A DNA stretch of 64,000 bases from Neoalteromonas arenosi (lineage in GTDB: Bacteria; Pseudomonadota; Gammaproteobacteria; Enterobacterales; Alteromonadaceae). The translations under genes were made by a program, and so were the position numbers. The notes beneath the pieces are model-generated. The model ran no database searches. It saw only the letters and a program-made list of their open reading frames with translations, and had not been told where the DNA came from. Below are positions 47,208 through 57,601 of this stretch, one piece after another; the stretch's first letter is position 1; each line of letters begins with the position of its first letter. The stretch is from positions 62,001-126,000 of the forward strand of contig NZ_JAUCBP010000010.1 in NCBI RefSeq assembly GCF_030362855.1, given 5' to 3'.

Positions 47208-48236
47208 TTACCAAGCGCGTAAAATCTCTTCATACGAATTGGGATCCAAGTGACTCTTACGTTCTGAATGGCTGTTTTGTTGGCCATTGCTAATTAAGTA
47301 CTGGCGCGCCGCATCCCAATCGGCAAAACGTTCACCGTCAACGATAAACTGTGTGGGTGAGGTGCGGCTGCTGTTCCACGTGTATGCACTATTGGTCGCG
47401 TCTTCTAGCGAACCATTGAGTATGGTGTTTAAGTGATGCGTGTTACGTGAACTAATAAGCTCTTGTGCGCCATCGTCATCAGTATCAGCTTTGATCCAAG
47501 CCAGACCCAATAACTCATTTAAACGCCCTTCGATCAGCATAGCTGCAATGGCATTGTCGAAGTCTTGCAGGATGGTTTCGGCATTCTCTACTTGCCGATT
47601 TAAGGTCAAATGCAAACCAGTGGTAAATAGGCTTTGAGCACTGCGGTGGAGTAATTCCTGATCAATATCTATCAGCAAACGGTTGAATTCAGCAAAATAA
47701 AGCGAATCAGTGAGTAAGTAGTTACTACGGTCATCGGCTATGTTGTATATAGTATCAAACGAGGTGGAATTACGTGACCAGTTGATTTCTCGAACTAGGC
47801 GCAGTTCCGGCGTAAAGGCGTAGCGGTTTTCTACGGCCACACGCGCATTGCGGATCTGGCTAAAACTGCGTACGCGCTCAATGTCTGGCGACTTGCTGAC
47901 CAAGTGCAAGTACAACGGAATGTAACGCTCGGAATAGACAAACCGGTCACTCTGTTCAGTTAGATCAATAAAGTCAATACGACCGTCAAATTTGCCAGAA
48001 TTTAAACCGCTAGCGGCAAAGGCTTCGCGTTCGATTGCGATGGTGGCAGAGTGTCCAGCACGCTGCATCGCTTCGGCAACAATGGTATTGATGCGTTCTG
48101 AATGTGCGCCTAAATCGGTAAAGGTTTCCCACTCTGTGGTTACCAACTTCAATGAATCGGCGTAACTGTGCAGTGGCGCTAGCAACACGCCTGCGCCAAC
48201 TGTGCATGAACACAAAAACTTACCAATTGCCTTCAC
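47208..48236 (-). CDS. Periplasmic solute-binding-like protein (SBP family 3)
   Basis: A signal peptide (residues 1-26) leads a type 2 periplasmic-binding-fold protein of 342 residues. Recognisable segments are LKLVTTEWETFTDLGAHSERINTIVAEAMQRAG, the FDGRIDFIDLTEQ region and FSQIRNARVAVENRYAF, where family 3 has the switch to the second lobe. The last 70 residues (QFIVDGERFADWDAARQYL) are an addition I do not recognise. No ABC permease lies beside it, so it may be a signalling or stand-alone receptor. It faces the decayed cyclase gene, whose product may once have been its partner; that is a guess. Confidence 0.75.
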   Translation of the reverse strand: MKAIGKFLCSCTVGAGVLLAPLHSYADSLKLVTTEWETFTDLGAHSERINTIVAEAMQRAGHSATIAIEREAFAASGLNSGKFDGRIDFIDLTEQSDRFVYSERYIPLYLHLVSKSPDIERVRSFSQIRNARVAVENRYAFTPELRLVREINWSRNSTSFDTIYNIADDRSNYLLTDSLYFAEFNRLLIDIDQELLHRSAQSLFTTGLHLTLNRQVENAETILQDFDNAIAAMLIEGRLNELLGLAWIKADTDDDGAQELISSRNTHHLNTILNGSLEDATNSAYTWNSSRTSPTQFIVDGERFADWDAARQYLISNGQQNSHSERKSHLDPNSYEEILRAW

Positions 48237-48296
48237 ATCAACTCCTTAATCTCAACCATTAACGTGTATACGAAATAGCGCGGTAAATTTCTCACT

Positions 48297-49145
48297 TTAG
48301 TCGTGCGAAACCTGCAATCTATACCCAGCGTATTTGCGCATGTTTATCACGCGGTCACCATCTAGCAGAAGGTATTGACCTTTAATTCCTTGCAATTGAC
48401 CACTAAAGCTCGGCGTTTTGTCCAGATTGATCGACTTTACTTTCTCCGGATACTGAGTCACCGGATAGTTGATACTAATGGGATCGCTCTCAACAGGTTG
48501 TACAGCCTGAATGCCATGCTTTGCGCAAATAGCTTCGATTTCCGGCGCAATGGCATTGAGTACTTGTTCCGCGCGACCTTGAATATCGAGATCGTCAGGC
48601 TGACCTTTGAGCATGGTGCGCCAATTGGTCTTATCGGCGATATGCGCTTTGGCCGCATGTTCAACTAAGCCACTAACTAAACGCTCTGACACGCGCAAGA
48701 TGGGTAGCGCTTGCGTTGCCCCTTGGTCAATCCAACGCGATGAGACGCCATCAGTTACATGCCGGGTAATACCGATTTTTAGTGCGCCGGTATTGGATAA
48801 ATACACAAAGTGGTCGCTTAAACAGTTTTGTTCGCCCCACTCTGGCTCGCGGCAGGTGCCTTCTGAGTAGTGGCACAGCTCGGGTTTAATAATACAGCTA
48901 TCGCACTGCGCCAACGTGATCAGGCAACGATAGCAATAACCCTGGTTAAAGCTCTTCTTGGTTTTGGCATCGCAGTGTACGCAGTTGATGTCACCGGTGT
49001 GTTCAACCTCGATATTGCGACCAATTAAAGCATTCATATCAATTTTTTCATCACCCACAGGTAATTGATAATGGGCTAGGTGTGAACCTCCAGATTGCGC
49101 TTCAGTGTGCACTTGCATTTTGCGAATTTTGCCAACAACGGCCAT
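48297..49145 (-). CDS. DUF2797 protein
   Basis: This 282-residue conserved protein has a Cys-rich N-terminal half (CVHCDAKTKKSFNQGYCYRC, then CDSC, C in ELCHY and CRE), which looks like one or two zinc sites. A GIY-YIG-like segment follows (HFVYLSNTGALKIGITR, RWIDQGA). The family is common in gammaproteobacteria but has no proven role; a nucleic-acid role is plausible from these parts. It overlaps no gene and ends close to the M28 peptidase stop-start junction (2 bases), so the two genes share a transcript. Confidence 0.85.
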   Translation of the reverse strand: MAVVGKIRKMQVHTEAQSGGSHLAHYQLPVGDEKIDMNALIGRNIEVEHTGDINCVHCDAKTKKSFNQGYCYRCLITLAQCDSCIIKPELCHYSEGTCREPEWGEQNCLSDHFVYLSNTGALKIGITRHVTDGVSSRWIDQGATQALPILRVSERLVSGLVEHAAKAHIADKTNWRTMLKGQPDDLDIQGRAEQVLNAIAPEIEAICAKHGIQAVQPVESDPISINYPVTQYPEKVKSINLDKTPSFSGQLQGIKGQYLLLDGDRVINMRKYAGYRLQVSHD

Positions 49146-49147
49146 GA

Positions 49148-50545
49148 TTATTCTGCCTCAGGATCGGGTAAAAAGGCGCCAGCGGCACCTGGGAATACAA
49201 CAGGACTCTCGTAGCCGTCTTTGCTAACGCTGGCAACGCCAAAGAAGTAGTTATCAATAACCACATTTTCCAATGTGGCTTCAGTGACATCGCCAACGAA
49301 ACGGCTAAACTGCCATTGCGGTGCATCGGTGTAGCGCCAGTAAATTTTGTAACCCTTCAAGTGCGGGTTGGTGGTTTTATCAACCGCATTCCACGCCAGT
49401 GTCGTGCTGGGCTGAACCGCGCCACTGATAGTCACCCCCGTTGGTGGTGATGGTGCCCAGGATAGGCTTGCCAAACTTGATGCGTTCAAGCCAGTTAGCT
49501 TAGCGGCGTAATCAAAATCAACGCCATCAATGGTATCACCGTAAGCACGACCATCTTCTATACGGATATCTTGATGTTGGCGATCGTAATGTTCATTGGT
49601 TTCCATGATGCGTATACCCGGAAAGCCAAGGTCATTGAATGGGCGATGATGTCCGCCGCGACGGAAGCGATCTAAGCGGTAGATCACCATGGTATCGAGG
49701 TTGGGAATGTAGCGGTCGGCAATCCAATCGATGTAGCGCGCGAGGTTGCGACTCGGTGAATCGACTTCACCACCGGTAAAACGACGTAAACGAGCTTCTT
49801 GAGGCGTTTCCAGCATGCGCGTGCCCTCGGCAAAGATCCGCGCAGTAGTATTGTTGATTACACCGTTTATACCCTCGATATTACCAATCATATCGTTGTT
49901 TAATACACCGACGATGCGCCAGCCATCGGCTAATGCATTGGTTGCCATGATCTGGCCACCAAACAACCCTTGCTCTTCGCCGGCAAGTGCGGCGTAAACA
50001 ATACTGCCGTTAAATTGGTATTTAGTAAGTACGCGCGCGGCTTCTAGCGTACCAGCAACGCCTGATGCGTTGTCATTAGCGCCGGGTGAATCAGAGGTGA
50101 AATCCATCACATCGGTAACGCGCGAATCGATATCGCCGGACATGATCACGTATCGGCCTGGATCAGTGGTACCGCGTTGAATGGCAATCACGCTGACAAC
50201 GTCGACTGGGTCGGGAATACGTCGCTCGTCACTGATTACATCTGATTGAAAATAGACTTCCAAGCAACCACCGCATTCGGCACTGATGCGTTCAAATTCG
50301 GCCTTTATCCAACGTCGCGCCGCGCCAATGCCGCGAGTATCTGATTCGGTTTCGCTCAAGGTATGGCGAGTACCAAAATCAACCAGTGTTTGGATATCGC
50401 TTTCGATGTTGGCTGCCGATGGGGCAACTCCTATGGTGTGCAATATTTCGTGGTCGTGGTATTCAACGGTAGGTTCAGCATTAGCCGCCACGCTAGTTAG
50501 TAAAAGGGTCGCGGCGAACGTGCGAAACGGGGCAATTGCAGACAT
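49148..50545 (-). CDS. Secreted M28-family peptidase with C-terminal fibronectin-like domain
   Basis: A signal peptide (residues 1-23) leads an M28 aminopeptidase-like domain at about 30-350: MSGDIDSRVTD, PGANDNASGVAG (Asp), ALAGEEQGLFGG (Glu pair) and GFPGIRIMETNEHYD (late metal His). In typical M28 enzymes the first motif is GxHxDS; here the His position reads Asp (GDIDS). A fibronectin type III-like domain closes the protein (about 360-455; SGAVQPSTTLAWNAVD, KGYKIYWRYTD). The gene lies upstream of the DUF2797 gene on the same strand. Confidence 0.88.
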   Translation of the reverse strand: MSAIAPFRTFAATLLLTSVAANAEPTVEYHDHEILHTIGVAPSAANIESDIQTLVDFGTRHTLSETESDTRGIGAARRWIKAEFERISAECGGCLEVYFQSDVISDERRIPDPVDVVSVIAIQRGTTDPGRYVIMSGDIDSRVTDVMDFTSDSPGANDNASGVAGTLEAARVLTKYQFNGSIVYAALAGEEQGLFGGQIMATNALADGWRIVGVLNNDMIGNIEGINGVINNTTARIFAEGTRMLETPQEARLRRFTGGEVDSPSRNLARYIDWIADRYIPNLDTMVIYRLDRFRRGGHHRPFNDLGFPGIRIMETNEHYDRQHQDIRIEDGRAYGDTIDGVDFDYAAKLTGLNASSLASLSWAPSPPTGVTISGAVQPSTTLAWNAVDKTTNPHLKGYKIYWRYTDAPQWQFSRFVGDVTEATLENVVIDNYFFGVASVSKDGYESPVVFPGAAGAFLPDPEAE

Positions 50546-50569
50546 AAGAGGTCCTGTTGTTATTCGAAT

Positions 50570-51265
50570 TTATAGGTAGCTAAAAGCGTCTCCGAATAAT
50601 TGCTCGGCAGGGAAACCCAACGCGGTAAAATCATCGCGTACAACTTTAGCCATTTCAAACCGACCGGCCACATATATATCGTAGTCAGCAAGGTTGTCGG
50701 TATTGTCGATCACGGCTTTGTGTACCCAACCGCTTAACCCTTGCCACTCGCTTTCTGGATATTGCACTACGGGTTTAAAGTGAAAGTTTGCGTGTTGTTC
50801 ACTTAGGGCGTTGAGATGCTCGACGCAATACAAGTCTGCTTGATTACGTACACCCCAGTACAAATCGATCGCTTTATTGGGGTTTTGTTGCAATGCGGAC
50901 TGCAAAATTGAATATACGTATGAAAAGCCTGTGCCGCCGGCGAGTAAAATAATCGGGCGCTCACTGGGTTGATAGAAGGCGGAGCCGTCGGGTACATCAA
51001 CCACAATTGAGTCTTCGCTGCGCAACTTCTCCATCACTTCCCATGCGTAGGGATTCTCTGGTGTTGCGCCAATATGCAACACCAACTCTGGGGTTTGGTG
51101 CGGAGCATTGGCAATCGAAAACGGACGAGCGTCTTCATCAGACATAACCACTTTTAAGTACTGGCCGGGATTAAATTCAACCGCTGCAGGCGGTGTAAGA
51201 ACGACTTCAAAAATCGCTGGCGTGAGCGATGAAATTTTTGTCACTGTGCAAGTGGTGTGCGTCAT
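50570..51265 (-). CDS. fre: NAD(P)H-flavin reductase
   Basis: Fre reduces free flavins with NAD(P)H. The flavin-contact motif RPFSIANAP, the pyridine-nucleotide motif LLAGGTGFSYVYS and the C-terminal aromatic tail (GDAFSYL) fit the family. The length of 231 matches E. coli Fre. It lies 32 bases after ubiD on the same strand, an order kept in many gammaproteobacteria. Reduced flavin could serve UbiD/UbiX-type prenylated flavin chemistry; this link is inference. Confidence 0.93.
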   Translation of the reverse strand: MTHTTCTVTKISSLTPAIFEVVLTPPAAVEFNPGQYLKVVMSDEDARPFSIANAPHQTPELVLHIGATPENPYAWEVMEKLRSEDSIVVDVPDGSAFYQPSERPIILLAGGTGFSYVYSILQSALQQNPNKAIDLYWGVRNQADLYCVEHLNALSEQHANFHFKPVVQYPESEWQGLSGWVHKAVIDNTDNLADYDIYVAGRFEMAKVVRDDFTALGFPAEQLFGDAFSYL

Positions 51266-51297
51266 TAAATTAAACTTCTCTATTTTAACTGCGGGTA

Positions 51298-52767
51298 TTA
51301 TGACAATAAATCGAGCTCATCCCAAATCGCATCGACACGGGCTTTAACATCTTCGTCCATTACAATGGGCGTACCCCACTCACGGTCAGTCTCACCAGGC
51401 ATCTTATTAGTGGCGTCTAGACCCATTTTTGAGCCTAAACCGGAAACCGGCGAAGCAAAGTCGAGATAATCAATCGGTGTATTTTCGATCATCGTGGTGT
51501 CACGCATTGGGTCCATCCGCGTGGTAATAGCCCAAATCACGTCTTCCCAGTTGCGCGCATTCACATCATCGTCACACACAATCACAAACTTAGTGTACAT
51601 AAATTGGCGCAGGAATGACCAAACCCCCATCATTACGCGTTTGGCGTGCCCGGGGTATTGCTTTTTCATCGTCACTACAGCCATGCGATACGAGCAACCT
51701 TCTGGCGGCAAGTAAAAATCCACAATCTCCGGGAACTGCTTCTGTAAAATCGGCACAAACACTTCGTTTAATGCCACTCCTAATATTGCTGGCTCATCGG
51801 GTGGACGGCCCGTGTATGTTGAGTGATATATAGGGTTCTCGCGATGAGTGATATGCGTCACGGTGAAAACTGGGAACTCATCTACTTCATTGTAGTAGCC
51901 GGTGTGGTCGCCGTAAGGGCCTTCTGGTGCAGTTTCCCCCGGTTGTAAATACCCTTCCAAAACGATTTCTGCCGATGCGGGCACTTGCAGATCATTACTG
52001 ACTGATTTAACAACCTCAGTTTTATCACCGCGTAGTAAACCGGCAAACGCATATTCAGACAGCGTGTCAGGCACGGGTGTAACAGCACCTAAAATAGTCG
52101 CAGGGTCGGCACCCAGCGCAACGGAAACAGGGTAGGGTTTATCAGGGTTTTGCTGGCACCATTCACGGTAATCCAATGCCCCACCGCGGTGTGATAACCA
52201 GCGCATAATGACTTTGTTTTTGGCAATCACTTGCTGCCGATAGATCCCCAAGTTCTGGCGTCTTTTATGCGGCCCGCGTGTCACAGTTAAACCCCAGGTG
52301 ATCAAAGGTGCTGCATCACCGGGCCAGCAGCGCTGGATAGGTAACTTACTCAAATCGACGTCATCACCGCTAATCACATGCTGCTGGCATGGCGCTTTTT
52401 TGAGTACCTTGGCAGGCATATTAAGCACTTGCTTAAATACTGGCAGTTTTTCCCATAAATCCTTAATGCCTTTGGGGGGCTCAGGCTCTTTTAAATAGGC
52501 CAACAGTTTGCCTACTTCACGCAGTGCTTCGACTGAGGTTTGTCCCATGCCTAATGCCACCCGCTCCGGAGTACCAAATAAGTTGGCAAGAACCGGTATA
52601 TCACTGCCTTTGGGGTTTTCAAATAAAATGGCTGGGCCTCCGGCGCGCAACGTGCGATCAGCAATTTCAGTCATCTCTAAATCAGTGTCGATAGGCATAG
52701 AAACGCGTCTGAGTTCACCGCGTTGTTCCAGTTGCGCGATGAAATCGCGTAAGTCTTTGTATTTCAT
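51298..52767 (-). CDS. ubiD: 4-Hydroxy-3-polyprenylbenzoate decarboxylase
   Basis: UbiD uses prenylated FMN to decarboxylate the ubiquinone precursor. The N-terminus [19 protein letters not shown], the cofactor region around [12 protein letters not shown] and the active-site [10 protein letters not shown] are typical. The ATG complementary to 52765-52767 matches the family start; an in-frame TTG four codons upstream exists but has no better ribosome site. It has 489 residues. It is the third ubiquinone locus in the window. Confidence 0.96.
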   Translation of the reverse strand: MKYKDLRDFIAQLEQRGELRRVSMPIDTDLEMTEIADRTLRAGGPAILFENPKGSDIPVLANLFGTPERVALGMGQTSVEALREVGKLLAYLKEPEPPKGIKDLWEKLPVFKQVLNMPAKVLKKAPCQQHVISGDDVDLSKLPIQRCWPGDAAPLITWGLTVTRGPHKRRQNLGIYRQQVIAKNKVIMRWLSHRGGALDYREWCQQNPDKPYPVSVALGADPATILGAVTPVPDTLSEYAFAGLLRGDKTEVVKSVSNDLQVPASAEIVLEGYLQPGETAPEGPYGDHTGYYNEVDEFPVFTVTHITHRENPIYHSTYTGRPPDEPAILGVALNEVFVPILQKQFPEIVDFYLPPEGCSYRMAVVTMKKQYPGHAKRVMMGVWSFLRQFMYTKFVIVCDDDVNARNWEDVIWAITTRMDPMRDTTMIENTPIDYLDFASPVSGLGSKMGLDATNKMPGETDREWGTPIVMDEDVKARVDAIWDELDLLS

Positions 52768-52860
52768 ATTGAAGGGCAAGGATTCTGTGACTACTCTTTA
52801 ATGTAGGAATTATACCAGCTATTGCGCGTTTCTGATCACACTATAACAAAGTGAGGATTT

Positions 52861-53373
52861 ATGGCTTTTTCGCGTCGATTAATTGCAGTGGTTTTAATGC
52901 TTGGCACAACACCACTACTCAGTGCTCAAAACCCGGCCCCCTGTACAGAAGCGGAATATCGGCAGTTCGACTTTTGGCTTGGGCAATGGCAGGTAACGCA
53001 AGCAGACGGCACTGTAGCTGGCACTAACTCAATCGTAAGTGCCTACCAAGGCTGTGTAGTCACAGAACACTACGAAGTGGCAGGGCAACCTTACGGCATG
53101 AGTATCAATGCCTATGACCGCGCGACGCAGCAATGGCATCAGACTTGGATGGATCGCAATGGTACGGTTTTGAAATTATCCGGTGGCATTCAAAATGGAA
53201 TTATGGTGTTATCAGCTAAAGTGATGGATTCTTCAGGTAAACCTGCAACCCATCAAATCAGCTGGGAGCCACAAGCAGACGGGACCGTGGTGCAGCATTG
53301 GCAATACAAACTTGATGATAGTGAGCAGTGGTCTACCTTGTTTAAAGGGATCTACACCAAACAATCATCGTAG
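52861..53373 (+). CDS. Conserved secreted protein, lipocalin-like
   Basis: A signal peptide (residues 1-22) leads a 148-residue beta-rich domain with the recurring FDFWLGQWQVTQADG, GCVVTEHYE, GMSINAYDRATQQWHQTWMDRNG and LFKGIYTK motifs. This family is widespread in proteobacteria and has a lipocalin- or DUF1579-like pattern, but its ligand is unknown. It starts 15 bases before the next small gene after its own end, so the two are likely co-transcribed. Confidence 0.8.
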   Translation: MAFSRRLIAVVLMLGTTPLLSAQNPAPCTEAEYRQFDFWLGQWQVTQADGTVAGTNSIVSAYQGCVVTEHYEVAGQPYGMSINAYDRATQQWHQTWMDRNGTVLKLSGGIQNGIMVLSAKVMDSSGKPATHQISWEPQADGTVVQHWQYKLDDSEQWSTLFKGIYTKQSS

Positions 53374-53387
53374 CTGAGGAGTAAAGC

Positions 53388-53630
53388 ATGTCATTTTCAC
53401 CCGACATGATTGATGAACTGAATCTATTATTAAAATTTCCGACCGATAGCCTTATGCAAGGTTTAAAAATTCACCACGATGCAAGCCAAGCCATGATTGA
53501 TGCTGCCGAGCGTTTGTACGCTAAAGGTGTCATCACGCAGGTGGACGGTGGCTATTTGACTGATTTGGGACATGATTTAATTGAGCATGCCCAACGCTTG
53601 CGCATGGCCTTGAGTTTGCGTTTGAACTAA
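53388..53630 (+). CDS. Small conserved protein, TIGR02647 family
   Basis: The 80-residue protein matches the TIGR02647 family (LLLKFPTDSLMQGLKIHHDA, GVITQVDGGYLTDLGHDLIEHAQ). It looks like a short winged-helix-type, possibly DNA-binding, protein. GAGGAG stands before the ATG. No function is established. Confidence 0.85.
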   Translation: MSFSPDMIDELNLLLKFPTDSLMQGLKIHHDASQAMIDAAERLYAKGVITQVDGGYLTDLGHDLIEHAQRLRMALSLRLN

Positions 53631-53636
53631 GTGGAG

Positions 53637-53665
53637 CGGCGTTTAAGTCTTCGCGTTAAGCGCCG
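53637..53665. other. Stem-loop after the TIGR02647 gene
   Basis: CGGCGTTTAA and TTAAGCGCCG pair over ten positions with one G-T wobble around a 9-base loop, 6 bases after the stop. No T-run follows. It may end or stabilise the upstream transcript. Confidence 0.5.
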
Positions 53666-53711
53666 ATAACCCTAATATTGAGAACAACAAACACCTTGTA
53701 TCGCTAGAACT

Positions 53712-54365
53712 ATGAAGCCGTTTCGCTATTTCAACTCGCTCAAACGCACTACCGTTTTATTGTCGGGCTTGGTCCTTGGCTGTCTATCATTGAGCGCCCA
53801 AGCGCAAGACGTGCGTGCGGTGCAATTGTACAGTCAAGATGAGTTGATCATGATGATCAATAAAAACGAACACCTCGATCGCGTTGTGCTCGATCGCTGT
53901 CAGTTAGTGCAAGACATTGAAGCGCGCGCTGAAGTGTTAAACGTACCGGCCTATCAATTCTTATGGGGTGATATGCTGGCATGGGGCGTTTGCGTAGAAG
54001 CCGAACCGGCCAGAGGCGTAAGCTTTATGCGCGCTGCCGCAGACCAAGGTTTACCGGCCGCACTCGAGCAACTAGGGCGCTACTACGCCAACGGTACCTT
54101 GGTGCAAGAAGACAAATCGCGCGCGGTGGTGTTTTTACGCGAAGCATCGGCGCTGGGCAATATGAAAGCGCAAATGCAACTGGCGGATTTGTTCATTGCG
54201 GGATACGGCAGTCCCTATGATTATCAAGATACCTATCACTGGTTGTACAACGCGATTACTGACGACAAAGATGTGCATGCACGTATTGCAAATCAGCTTG
54301 CGGCGCTAGAAAAACTGATGCACCCCAAAGCTGTGAAGGCTGCACGCCAACCACTCGACAGTTAA
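53712..54365 (+). CDS. motX: Sodium-type flagellar motor protein MotX
   Basis: MotX forms the periplasmic T-ring of sodium-driven polar flagella and helps hold the PomA/PomB stator. A signal peptide (about residues 1-32) is followed by the MotX-specific stretches QLVQDIEARAEVLNVPAYQFLWGDMLAWGVCVE and QGLPAALEQLGRYYANGTLVQ (shown here in parts), then Sel1-like repeats to the end. The length of 217 is close to Vibrio MotX (about 211). No other flagellar gene is in the window, which is usual for motX. Confidence 0.93.
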   Translation: MKPFRYFNSLKRTTVLLSGLVLGCLSLSAQAQDVRAVQLYSQDELIMMINKNEHLDRVVLDRCQLVQDIEARAEVLNVPAYQFLWGDMLAWGVCVEAEPARGVSFMRAAADQGLPAALEQLGRYYANGTLVQEDKSRAVVFLREASALGNMKAQMQLADLFIAGYGSPYDYQDTYHWLYNAITDDKDVHARIANQLAALEKLMHPKAVKAARQPLDS

Positions 54366-54391
54366 GTCATTAACATTTCACACCTTTGTGA

Positions 54392-54415
54392 GGCGCAATA
54401 GGTTATAATTGCGCC
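54392..54415. promoter_or_regulatory. rnr promoter with palindrome over the -10 box
   Basis: TATAAT lies at 54404-54409. A perfect inverted repeat, GGCGCAAT-N8-ATTGCGCC, spans 54392-54415 and covers it. No good -35 is visible. The palindrome may be an operator for rnr or a terminator stem for motX. Confidence 0.55.
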
Positions 54416-54440
54416 ATCTTATTTGTAATTGAAGTAATGC

Positions 54441-56858
54441 ATGAGCGACGATCCGCATTATCAACGCGAAAAAGCCCAATACGAAAATCCTGTGGCTAGC
54501 CGCGAATATTTAACTGAAATCCTCAAAACGCACGACAAGCCATTGTCCTTTTTGGAAATTTGTCAATTGGCTAATGCTAAGTCGGAGCCGGAAAGAATTG
54601 GGGTACAACGCCGCCTGCGTGCTATGGAGCGCGAAGGGCAGGTGCAGTTTACCCGCCAGAAAAAATACGTAGCGGCCGAAGTAGAAGAACTCGTACGTGG
54701 CCGCGTGATTGGGCATCGCGATGGCTTTGGATTTTTGCGTCCTGAGTCTGGTGAAAAAGACTTATTTATAAGTGCAGGTCAAATGCAGGTTTTACTGCAT
54801 GACGACATTGTTGAAGCGCACATTGGCGGCACTGATCGCAAAGGCCGCAGCGAAGCGCGGATTGCACGTGTCGTTGAGCCGCGCAGCGAACCAATCGTTG
54901 GGCGCTTTTTTCTCGAGCATGGGGTTGGTTTAGTCATTCCTGATGATAGCCGTATTCCATTTGAAATCTTGGTTCCACCCGAGAATAGTCAAGGTGCGCG
55001 CCAAGGCCATGTGGTGGTGATTGAAATCACCCAGCGTCCTCGCCGCAGTATCAATCCTATCGGCAAGGTAAAAGAAATTCTCGGTGAGCATATGGCACCG
55101 GGAATGGAAATTGAAATGGCGCTACGCAGCTTTGACATCCCTCATGAGTGGCCCGCAGCAGTGACCAAACAAGTCGAAAAGCTTAAGCCTGAAGTAGATG
55201 AAAAGCCGAAAAAAAATCGCGTAGATTTGCGCACTCTAGGTTTAGTCACGATTGATGGTGAGGATGCCCGAGACTTTGACGACGCGGTGTATTGTGAGCC
55301 GCTTGATGATGGTGGTTGGCAGCTGTGGGTAGCCATTGCCGATGTGAGTTATTACGTGCGCAATGGCACTGCCCTTGACGCCGAAGCGCAAAAGCGCGGT
55401 AACTCGGTGTATTTCCCTGAGCAAGTTGTGCCGATGCTGCCTGAAGTGTTGTCCAATGGTTTGTGTTCACTGAACCCAGAAGTTGATCGGTTGTGTATGG
55501 TGTGTGAAATGACGATTTCACCACAAGGAAAGATTAAAGACTACCAATTCTATGAAGCGGTAATGAACTCTAAGGCTCGCCTGACCTACAACAAAGTGTG
55601 GAGTATTTTACAGGGCGATCCGAAATTGACCCAGCGCTACGATGAGCACGTGGGGAATCTGCAAGAACTCTATCGATTGTTTAAGGCGCTGAAGAAGAGC
55701 CGTAATCATCGCGGTGCCATTGAGTTTGAAACCACCGAAAGCAAGTTTGTGTTTAACGCGCAACGCAAGATCGAAAACATCGTGCCGTTAGAGCGCAACG
55801 ATGCGCACATGTTGATTGAAGAATGTATGATTGCCGCCAACGTGTGTGCAGCGCAGCTGCTTGAAGAGCACAAAGCGCCTGCACTTTATCGCGTGCATGA
55901 TGCGCCAGATCCTGACCGTTTAACGACCTTTACGTCGTATTTGGCAGAAGTTGGTATTAGTCATCGCATTACCAATGATGCAGAGCCAAGCGACTTCACA
56001 GATATAGTGACGAAGATCCAAAACCGCCCGGATAAAGAGCTCATTCAAACCATGTTACTGCGCTCTATGAAACAAGCTGTTTATGACTGCGACAACGGTG
56101 GCCACTTTGGTTTGGCGCTGGATGCCTATGCGCACTTTACTTCGCCTATTCGCCGTTATCCGGATTTGATTGTGCATCGCGCGATTAAGTCGGTCGTGGC
56201 CAAACTAGCGGGCAAACGCTCCTACTCAGGCGGCAAAGCCTACACGGTTGAAGAAGTTGAACAGCTGGGCGAACAGTGCTCGATGACTGAACGTCGCGCA
56301 GATGATGCCACCCGCGATGTAGCCGATTGGTTGAAGTGTGAATTTATGCTCGACCACGTGGGTGATACCTTCGAAGGTGTGGTTGCCTCGGTCACCAACT
56401 TTGGTTTGTTTATTCGTATCACTGAATATCATATCGATGGTTTAGTGCATATTACTTCGCTGGATAATGATTACTATCACTATGACGAAGTCAAACAGTG
56501 TCTGGTGGGTGAGCAATTTGGTCGCATGTATCGATTGGGTGATTCGGTATTGGTTAAGGTAGCGGCCGTTAATCTAGACGACCGCAAAATTGACCTAATA
56601 TTGGATGTCCCCCATCGGGAGCGCAAGCGTCGCGCGGGTAAACGCAGTGTCGGCAAAGCCACTGCGCCGGCACAAGCCCCAGCAACGAAAGGCAAAGCCG
56701 CTGGAGGAAAGAAAACCGGAAAAGCGCAGGGTAAATCCCGCTCAACCCATAAAAACTCGAACAAATCCCCTACAGCGGCGAGGGATAGTAACAAACCTGC
56801 CTCGCGCAAAGGCGGCAGTAAGAAGAAAAAATCCAATGCGAAGAGGCGACAAGGCTAA
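54441..56858 (+). CDS. rnr: Ribonuclease R
   Basis: RNase R is a 3'-5' exoribonuclease that degrades structured RNA. The parts in order are an N-terminal winged-helix domain (about 20-85), cold-shock domains ([16 protein letters not shown] near 88), the RNB catalytic domain with the Asp cluster [12 protein letters not shown] near 271, an S1 domain ([17 protein letters not shown] near 645) and a Lys/Arg-rich tail of about 90 residues. The length is 805. It shares one base with rlmB, as in many gammaproteobacteria. Confidence 0.97.
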   Translation: MSDDPHYQREKAQYENPVASREYLTEILKTHDKPLSFLEICQLANAKSEPERIGVQRRLRAMEREGQVQFTRQKKYVAAEVEELVRGRVIGHRDGFGFLRPESGEKDLFISAGQMQVLLHDDIVEAHIGGTDRKGRSEARIARVVEPRSEPIVGRFFLEHGVGLVIPDDSRIPFEILVPPENSQGARQGHVVVIEITQRPRRSINPIGKVKEILGEHMAPGMEIEMALRSFDIPHEWPAAVTKQVEKLKPEVDEKPKKNRVDLRTLGLVTIDGEDARDFDDAVYCEPLDDGGWQLWVAIADVSYYVRNGTALDAEAQKRGNSVYFPEQVVPMLPEVLSNGLCSLNPEVDRLCMVCEMTISPQGKIKDYQFYEAVMNSKARLTYNKVWSILQGDPKLTQRYDEHVGNLQELYRLFKALKKSRNHRGAIEFETTESKFVFNAQRKIENIVPLERNDAHMLIEECMIAANVCAAQLLEEHKAPALYRVHDAPDPDRLTTFTSYLAEVGISHRITNDAEPSDFTDIVTKIQNRPDKELIQTMLLRSMKQAVYDCDNGGHFGLALDAYAHFTSPIRRYPDLIVHRAIKSVVAKLAGKRSYSGGKAYTVEEVEQLGEQCSMTERRADDATRDVADWLKCEFMLDHVGDTFEGVVASVTNFGLFIRITEYHIDGLVHITSLDNDYYHYDEVKQCLVGEQFGRMYRLGDSVLVKVAAVNLDDRKIDLILDVPHRERKRRAGKRSVGKATAPAQAPATKGKAAGGKKTGKAQGKSRSTHKNSNKSPTAARDSNKPASRKGGSKKKKSNAKRRQG

Positions 56859-57601
56859 TGGCAAAAGTTGATTGGATTTACGGTATCCACACGTTAACTA
56901 GCGTACTGAACACTGAGCCAGAGCGTGTGCTTGAGTTGTTTGTGCTGAAAGGGCGCGATGATGAGCGGCTGCACTCATTGATTAACCTCGCGCGCAAACA
57001 ACGCATTTCGGTGCAGTTTTGTGCGCGTAAGACCTTGGATGATTTTACCAAGGGCGAACAGCATCAGGGAATTGTGGCTAAGGCGAAGCCCGCGCGAGTG
57101 TTGGATGAGTCAGACCTTGACCGTTTATTAGAATCTACCGATTCACCCCTGTTTTTAGTTCTAGACGGCGTGACGGATCCGCACAATATCGGCGCGTGTT
57201 TGCGTACCGCAGACGCCGCTGGGGCGACAGCGTTGATTGTGCCAAAAGATAAATCGGGCGGTTTAACGCCGATAGCACGAAAAGTTGCTGTGGGCGCGGC
57301 CGAGTCTATGCCATTTATTCAAGTGACCAACCTATCACGTACCCTAAAACACTTGCAGCAATCAGGTGTGTGGGTAGTCGGTACTGCTGGCGAAGCTGAG
57401 CAAACTATTTACGCCCAAGATATGAGGGGCCCGTTAGCGTTGGTGATGGGAGCCGAAGGCAAAGGCATGCGCCGTTTAACGCGCGAACACTGTGACAGTC
57501 TGGTCAAACTACCGATGGCTGGTAGTGTGAGCAGTTTAAATGTATCGGTAGCGACCGGCGTGTGTTTATTTGAGATCGTGCGCCAACGGAGCGACGTATG
57601 A
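56858..57601 (+). CDS. rlmB: 23S rRNA (guanosine2251-2'-O)-methyltransferase
   Basis: RlmB methylates G2251 of 23S rRNA. The SpoU-family knot motifs are all there: [31 protein letters not shown] and [15 protein letters not shown]. The N-terminal substrate-binding domain precedes them, and the total of 247 residues is normal. It starts one base inside rnr and ends 4 bases into the next gene. Confidence 0.97.
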   Translation: MAKVDWIYGIHTLTSVLNTEPERVLELFVLKGRDDERLHSLINLARKQRISVQFCARKTLDDFTKGEQHQGIVAKAKPARVLDESDLDRLLESTDSPLFLVLDGVTDPHNIGACLRTADAAGATALIVPKDKSGGLTPIARKVAVGAAESMPFIQVTNLSRTLKHLQQSGVWVVGTAGEAEQTIYAQDMRGPLALVMGAEGKGMRRLTREHCDSLVKLPMAGSVSSLNVSVATGVCLFEIVRQRSDV

